Notes under the pieces: model-generated
Told to the model about the DNA's origin: nothing
Databases searched by the model: none
The model's input: the letters and a program-made list of their open reading frames with translations, nothing else
Assembly: GCA_028700875.1 (NCBI GenBank)
Contig: JAQVRW010000064.1
Location: 1 to 11,343 of the forward strand
Origin: Candidatus Zixiibacteriota bacterium
Lineage (GTDB): Bacteria > Zixibacteria > MSB-5A5 > GN15 > JAAZOE01
Length of the DNA stretch: 11,343 nt
Direction of reading: 5' to 3'
Shown here: positions 7,504 to 11,343 of the stretch, one piece after another
Position numbering within the stretch: position 1 is the first letter of the stretch
Layout of the letters: each line of letters starts with the position of its first letter
Made by a program: the position numbers and the translations under genes

Positions 7504-7508
7504 ACGTG

Positions 7509-9194
7509 ATGGGAAACGGACCGGGAGGGTATTACACCATAAAGGCGGGCGAAAACCTGGGCGATATTGCCGCCAAGTATGGCGTCGCCGTCGGGACCGT
7601 CTGGTTTCATGCCAAAAACAAATCCCTCCGTCAGAACGTCGAGGCTCCGGGGAAACTTCTTCCCGGCGCCAGAGTATGGATTCCGGGTATGCCGGCCGCG
7701 GTTCCCAACAAGGTGCCCAGTAAAAGCGGCGGCAAGACCAAAATGGTCAAGGAATCGCCGCGAGGCCTTTTGGAAGTCACCGTCCAGGACGACGCCGGGA
7801 AACCCATCAAAGGGGCGATCGTACAGATTGTCGGAATTGGCTGGGGGGTTGGATCGGACAAAGACGGAGTGGCCAATTTCGGGAAGGTGTTGCCCGACAC
7901 CTATGGTATGAGCGTCACCAAACCGGGGTATGGGCCGAAGGCGGGGAAGCCGGCCGGGCCGGTCACGGGATCGGTGACGGTCAAGGCCAAGGCGACCGGC
8001 AAGCTGACATTGAAGATGGTGGCGGTCGCCTGGGTGACGAAGTTTACCGCCAAACTCCCGACGACGCAATCGGCTCGCGGGACCAACAGCATCGCCCCGG
8101 CGGATACGCATCACACGTTCACGAGCAGTTCGGAACAAAAGGGGATGGGCGCCAATGCGCCGACGGTGCTGATCCGCAATTGCGGGGAGATCGAACTTAC
8201 GGCGGACACCAATCTGCCCAATCAGAAGGGAATCGTCTGGGCCGTGGAGCCCAATCCCGGCCCGGCAAAGACCGCTCCCCAAATCGTCATCAAAAAGGAC
8301 AAGATCGTCCTGACCACGGATACATCCGGGGGATATGCCGTTACGGCCAGCCTGGGCGGGAAGACGATCCGCTGGAATATCGTCGTGGCGGGGGTCGTGA
8401 TAAAATCATCGAAGGTTTTACGGAACAGCCGGAATTTCAAGGATGAATCCGAATCGGAACAATTCTCCGTCAGCTCGGGCAAGTTTGAAATAGACCGACC
8501 GTCCAAGTGCGGTATGTATGTCAAGGCCAAGGTCGAGCTTTCGGCCGGGAACGAGTCTTCATTGAACAGCCATCTGGACAAAGTCCATATGGGGATCGTC
8601 AACATACTCCTGAACAACACCGCCCAGGCCGAATACGCCGGCGGGGGAAGGGAGCGGGAACGAATCCCAACGGTTGCGGGATTGCCGGACCCGGTGGTCG
8701 ACCCGGCCACGGTCATTGTGGATGTTGGCTACCCGACTCTCGATACCGGGTTCCGACCCCCGGCGGTGGGAGGGGGCAAGATATTTCTGACCAAAACCCG
8801 GTCGACGCCGGCGACGGGAGTCAAGCGGGTTATCGAAAGCTGCGACAGTCCGGCGGTCGGATTCACCAGCCATTTGATGGAATTCAATGCCGCCCCGACC
8901 AAGAAAATCCAGAGCAACAGCGGGGTCAACGCGTTCAAGATATATCTTGTCGGCTACAGTGATGACGCCAACTATACCTATGTCGCATTCGGGCATGCGG
9001 AGTGGACGGCCGACTATAGCGGGACGGTCACGGTCGGCGCCTGGGGCACGACCCCGGTCTGGAGAAAACGGGGCGCCAAGATTTCGGGCCGCGGCCGCAA
9101 ATTGACGGTGATCAAGAACGGAAAGGAGGCGAAGACGGCATCATGCGAAACCAGGCCTCCCGTTTATCTTTCCTATATCATCGATGCGCGGTGA
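7509..9194 (+). CDS. LysM-headed multidomain protein, candidate spike cargo
   Basis: 561 aa. Residues 8-59 are a LysM domain (YYTIKAGENLGDIAAKYGV...LLPGARVWIPG) of the spike-associated type, in which a VW.HAKN segment follows the first helix. Residues 86-138 form a transthyretin/carboxypeptidase-regulatory-like fold (GLLEVTVQDDAGKPIKGA...LPDTYGMSV). Residues about 222-296 look Ig-like (IRNCGEIELTA...WNIVVAGV). The remaining ~260 residues, including a KVHMGIVNILLNNTAQ segment (358-373), match a layout I recall from unannotated injection-system neighbours but have no recognised catalytic motif. There is no signal peptide, so cell-wall binding would make sense only after delivery. The gene begins 15 bp after the preceding stop. 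Its final 52 nt overlap the next gene's signal-peptide codons. An effector role is inferred from context. Confidence 0.8.
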   Translation: MGNGPGGYYTIKAGENLGDIAAKYGVAVGTVWFHAKNKSLRQNVEAPGKLLPGARVWIPGMPAAVPNKVPSKSGGKTKMVKESPRGLLEVTVQDDAGKPIKGAIVQIVGIGWGVGSDKDGVANFGKVLPDTYGMSVTKPGYGPKAGKPAGPVTGSVTVKAKATGKLTLKMVAVAWVTKFTAKLPTTQSARGTNSIAPADTHHTFTSSSEQKGMGANAPTVLIRNCGEIELTADTNLPNQKGIVWAVEPNPGPAKTAPQIVIKKDKIVLTTDTSGGYAVTASLGGKTIRWNIVVAGVVIKSSKVLRNSRNFKDESESEQFSVSSGKFEIDRPSKCGMYVKAKVELSAGNESSLNSHLDKVHMGIVNILLNNTAQAEYAGGGRERERIPTVAGLPDPVVDPATVIVDVGYPTLDTGFRPPAVGGGKIFLTKTRSTPATGVKRVIESCDSPAVGFTSHLMEFNAAPTKKIQSNSGVNAFKIYLVGYSDDANYTYVAFGHAEWTADYSGTVTVGAWGTTPVWRKRGAKISGRGRKLTVIKNGKEAKTASCETRPPVYLSYIIDAR

Positions 9195-10213
9195 GTATCC
9201 CTGCGCTGCTGATGCTGCTTGTCGCCTGCGGGATTTTCACGGAGAGCGGCAGTCAATCCGGGGCCGTTGCTCCAAGGAGTTCAGAGATGGATTTTGCAGA
9301 AGCGGATTTTTACGATATCGTAGCTGAAGGCCGGGATGTTATGCTCGTCATCGTCATCGACAGCCTGATTCCACAAACGGACAACGACCCGGAGACCGAG
9401 ACGGGAACGTTGAAGGTGACGATCCGCAAGGAAATCACTTCCGGGAAATGGCGCGGGCCGGAGCAGTTCCAGGTGGCGTATACCAGAATCAAAGACCCGA
9501 TGAAGCGGGATAAACTGGCCATCGGGTGGAATCAGGTTGAAATCGAGCCGGGCCGTTTCCTGCTGTTGGCCATGCCGTACGTCGCGGACGATCATCCTGA
9601 TGAATCGTTCTACCGTCGGCCGTTGCCGGCTTTGGCGGTTGAGGCCCTGACGTCTCCCGAGGACGACTATGTCCAGGCGATGGACAAGGCGTTGGAGATA
9701 GAGCGAGCCAAGGACATGATTCTGCGGAAAGCGCTGCTCCGGGAGGCGTTGATGGGCAAGTCGAGCGTTTTGTCCGGTTACGCCCATTATGCCCTGGGGC
9801 GGCTGGAGAGACTTCCCCGAAACGATGCGGTCGAGCTGGAACTGAATCTCCTGGGCGACAGCGCGCATTCCCTCGACGACCGGGTAGCGGCGCTGATCAA
9901 TCTGGAACTGGAATTGTGGAAGTCCGACGATCCCGACGACCGGCTCAACAGGAGAATACTGGAAGGCGCGTTTGCAGTTTTGCTGTCAGATGATCCGGAA
10001 TTGCAGGAGGCGGTTGTTGGGTCGCTGTATGGTTTGCTGGTTTCGGAGGCGCCGGAGGAGGATAGGGAAGCGGATCGTTATCGTTCCCGTCTGACCAAAG
10101 GCATGAGTCTGCCGCCCAAAGATGCCCTGCTTGCCGTTACCCGTCGATTGGAAAGTGATTCCGATATCGCGGAGGAAGCGACCTGGCTGTCAACGTTCAT
10201 TCGGCAGAGGTGA
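9143..10213 (+). CDS. Predicted lipoprotein with helical C-terminal region, unrecognised family
   Basis: 356 aa. The N terminus has basic residues (R2, R7, R14), a hydrophobic core and a clean lipobox LVAC with C29; Gly at +2 would favour the outer membrane by the E. coli rule. The mature N-terminal part (about 45-165) looks beta-rich, with GTLKVTIRKEITSG and VEIEPGRFLLLAMP. The rest (about 175-356) is acidic and helical, with spaced Leu-rich helices suggestive of alpha-helical repeats. I do not recognise the family. The start is ATG 9143, preceded at a longish 13 bases by AAAGGAGG (9122-9129). GTG 9191 would leave only a 12-residue uncharged leader. It overlaps the LysM gene by 52 nt, so the two are probably co-translated. 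Immunity or accessory function for that cargo is a reasonable guess only. Confidence 0.75.
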   Translation: MRNQASRLSFLYHRCAVSIPALLMLLVACGIFTESGSQSGAVAPRSSEMDFAEADFYDIVAEGRDVMLVIVIDSLIPQTDNDPETETGTLKVTIRKEITSGKWRGPEQFQVAYTRIKDPMKRDKLAIGWNQVEIEPGRFLLLAMPYVADDHPDESFYRRPLPALAVEALTSPEDDYVQAMDKALEIERAKDMILRKALLREALMGKSSVLSGYAHYALGRLERLPRNDAVELELNLLGDSAHSLDDRVAALINLELELWKSDDPDDRLNRRILEGAFAVLLSDDPELQEAVVGSLYGLLVSEAPEEDREADRYRSRLTKGMSLPPKDALLAVTRRLESDSDIAEEATWLSTFIRQR

Positions 10214-10244
10214 AGCCCGATCGCAGGGCAGGCATATAGGGGTT

Positions 10245-10312
10245 GGCACAGCAAAATCATCCCACCGGTTGCGCATGTGGGTGGGGTGGCATTCTCCTGC
10301 GGAATCCGTGTC
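10245..10312 (+). other. Foldable element between operon end and ATPase promoter
   Basis: Bases 10257-10266 pair with 10280-10289 over ten positions (eight Watson-Crick, two G-T), GGCAC 10245-10249 pairs with GTGTC 10308-10312, and ATTC 10291-10294 pairs with GAAT 10302-10305. Together they could make a three-way junction. It begins 31 bp past the last stop of the operon. No T-tract follows, so it is not a standard intrinsic terminator, and I match it to no known RNA class. GC richness makes some pairing expected by chance. Confidence 0.3.
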
Positions 10313-10342
10313 ATGACAGAGTGTGAAACGCGAATATTAGAC

Positions 10343-10372
10343 TTGACAAGGACTGTTAGGGAAGGTTAAGAT
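10343..10372 (+). promoter_or_regulatory. Sigma70-type promoter for the ATPase gene
   Basis: A perfect -35 TTGACA (10343-10348) is followed after 18 bp by TAAGAT (10367-10372), four of six to the -10 consensus, within an AT-rich stretch. A transcript would start near 10379, about 80 bases before the ATPase start. This suggests the ATPase and genes beyond form a second transcription unit. An 8-bp inverted repeat (ATGTTATT 10376-10383, AATAACAT 10436-10443) spans the leader and could be an operator or RNA stem. Confidence 0.6.
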
Positions 10373-10458
10373 ATTATGTTATTGGCACATACGGGCTGGG
10401 GCTACCCGCGCAGCTCCGCCAAGAACGATACGTAAAATAACATCGTGGAAAGGGCGAA

Positions 10459-11343
10459 ATGGATATTGCCAATTATTCCTCCGATTCCCGAGCCGTGATC
10501 AAAAGCGCGCGCGAAATCGCCGGCTCGTTTCGTCACCCGGAAATCGAGATAGAACATCTGCTGATCGCCACCGTGCGGCATGAAGGCTCGCAGGTGGAGT
10601 CGATCCTTAACCAGCTCAAGAAAAACCCGGCGGTGATCGAATCGATCACCGAAATCCACCTCAAGGACCAGTCGGCCAGGGCTTCCGCTCGGGAAAACCT
10701 GACGATCTCCCCGGCCGTGGAGGAAGTGTTGGGTTGGGCGATCGAGGAAAAGGCCCGGTTGTACGACACGCTGGTGGAACCGGAACATATTCTGATCGCT
10801 ATCTTTGACCCCCGGTCGAAGCTGGCGCCGTACGTGCGGGAAAAGGTGGATATCACCAAGGAGATGATCTACCGGGCGATCGCCGAGAGCAAATCGGTCG
10901 AGGAGATTGCGGCCACATCCGCCAGGGCAACCGGCGGAGAAGCCACGGCCGAAGGGAAGAAAGAGGTTTCCGGGGCGTTGCGATATTGTATCGACCTGAC
11001 CAATCAGGCGGCGGCCGGAGAGTTCGACCCGGTTATCGGCCGGGAAAAGGAGCTCCAGCAGGTGATCCAGATTCTTCTCCGGCGGCGCAAAAACAGCCCG
11101 ATTCTGGTCGGCGGCCCCGGTGTCGGGAAGACGGCGATCGTGGAATCGTTCGCTCAGGCGGTAATCGCCAAGGATGTTCCCAAGACGTTGCAGGATGTGA
11201 AAGTGCTGGAAGTGGATATGGGGGCGATGCTGGCCGGGGCGAAATACAAAGGCGAATTCGAGGAACGATTCAAGGCGCTGGTCGGCGATGCGGCCAAGTC
11301 GGCCGGGAAGATGATCCTGTTTATCGATGAGAGTCATACCATC
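10459..11343 (+). CDS. ClpV/ClpB-type AAA+ ATPase, 3' end cut by window edge
   Basis: The first 295 codons, with no stop before the window ends. Residues about 1-142 form a Clp N domain with the two repeats expected of ClpB/ClpV (HPEIEIEHLLIATV at 26-39, LVEPEHILIAIFD at 105-117). After a short linker (about 148-170) the first AAA+ module starts with the Hsp100 signature IDLTNQAAAGEFDPVIGRE (178-196). Walker A is GGPGVGKT (218-225), the substrate-pore loop AGAKYKGEFEER (259-270, with Y263) and Walker B ILFIDE (286-291). In type VI systems ClpV disassembles contracted sheath; ClpB dissolves aggregates. The injection-gene context favours the ClpV role, but the second ATPase domain and the sheath are not visible, so housekeeping ClpB is not excluded. 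The start is ATG with AAAGGG at 10449-10454, four bases upstream. Confidence 0.92.
   Translation, partial: MDIANYSSDSRAVIKSAREIAGSFRHPEIEIEHLLIATVRHEGSQVESILNQLKKNPAVIESITEIHLKDQSARASARENLTISPAVEEVLGWAIEEKARLYDTLVEPEHILIAIFDPRSKLAPYVREKVDITKEMIYRAIAESKSVEEIAATSARATGGEATAEGKKEVSGALRYCIDLTNQAAAGEFDPVIGREKELQQVIQILLRRRKNSPILVGGPGVGKTAIVESFAQAVIAKDVPKTLQDVKVLEVDMGAMLAGAKYKGEFEERFKALVGDAAKSAGKMILFIDESHTI

Noticed and set aside
7101..8282. Long - strand reading frame (393 aa) across two genes
   Set aside because: It spans the junction of two well-supported + strand genes (transthyretin-like and LysM), and its translation resembles no protein family.
10257..10289. Intrinsic terminator for the cassette
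   Set aside because: The stem is strong, but the following bases (CATTCTCCTGC) do not contain a T-tract.
10245..10312. Resemblance of the intergenic fold to a c-di-GMP-I (GEMM) riboswitch
   Set aside because: Only a short GCA..AAA..CC-like stretch is reminiscent; the conserved GGUAGC/GGGUUACC-type second half is not present.
10402..11337. - strand reading frame (311 aa) at the right end
   Set aside because: It is the shadow of the ATPase gene, which shows Clp N repeats, Walker A and Walker B on the + strand.

Overview
The window is a single-direction (+ strand), GC-rich cassette that looks like the spike-and-cargo arm of a type VI-like contractile injection system. It runs from a PAAR spike-tip protein through OmpA/peptidoglycan-binding, zinc-metallopeptidase, DUF1795-chaperone and LysM proteins to the first 295 codons of a ClpV/ClpB-type AAA+ ATPase cut by the right edge. 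The host is probably Gram-negative, because two predicted lipoproteins and cell-wall-binding domains occur. The domain style (OmpA fold with an inserted peptidoglycan-binding domain, spike-associated LysM, transthyretin-like 'IPPG' tails) recalls myxobacterial and other deep-branching lineages. No taxon can be assigned from the sequence alone.

Layout. Positions 1-138 hold a perfect 11-bp hairpin, a possible sigma70-type promoter and the ribosome binding site of the first gene. Then follow: PAAR protein (139-1185); OmpA/peptidoglycan-binding protein (1216-3708); a zinc-metallopeptidase reading frame (3633-4859) that appears to be the frameshifted C-terminal part of the same gene; a lipoprotein with a PQQ-like beta-propeller (4861-6117); a DUF1795/EagR-like chaperone (6157-6594); an Ig-like/transthyretin-like protein sharing its C-terminal half with the PAAR protein (6600-7493); a LysM-headed multidomain protein (7509-9194); and an unrecognised lipoprotein overlapping it by 52 nt (9143-10213). 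A 245-bp intergenic region (10214-10458) contains a foldable element and a good promoter. The ATPase gene begins at 10459 and runs off the end.

Working model (inference). The PAAR protein tips the spike. The Ig/transthyretin-like module it shares with the 6600-7493 protein may act as a docking or assembly interface. The DUF1795 protein is a cargo-loading chaperone. The OmpA/PG-binding metallopeptidase and the LysM protein lack signal peptides and are candidate injected cargoes that would grip cell wall in the target periplasm. The two lipoproteins, each placed directly behind one candidate cargo, are candidate immunity or accessory proteins. The ClpV-like ATPase would recycle the contracted sheath. 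No sheath, tube, baseplate, VgrG or membrane-complex gene is in the window; the ATPase at the edge suggests they lie to the right.

The main anomaly is at about 3600-3632: moving back one base joins the 830-aa and 408-aa frames into one protein of about 1,210 aa. A lost A near 3604-3607 explains it simply. A correctly phased C_CCA_AAT heptamer lies at 3624-3630, so programmed -1 frameshifting is a weaker alternative.
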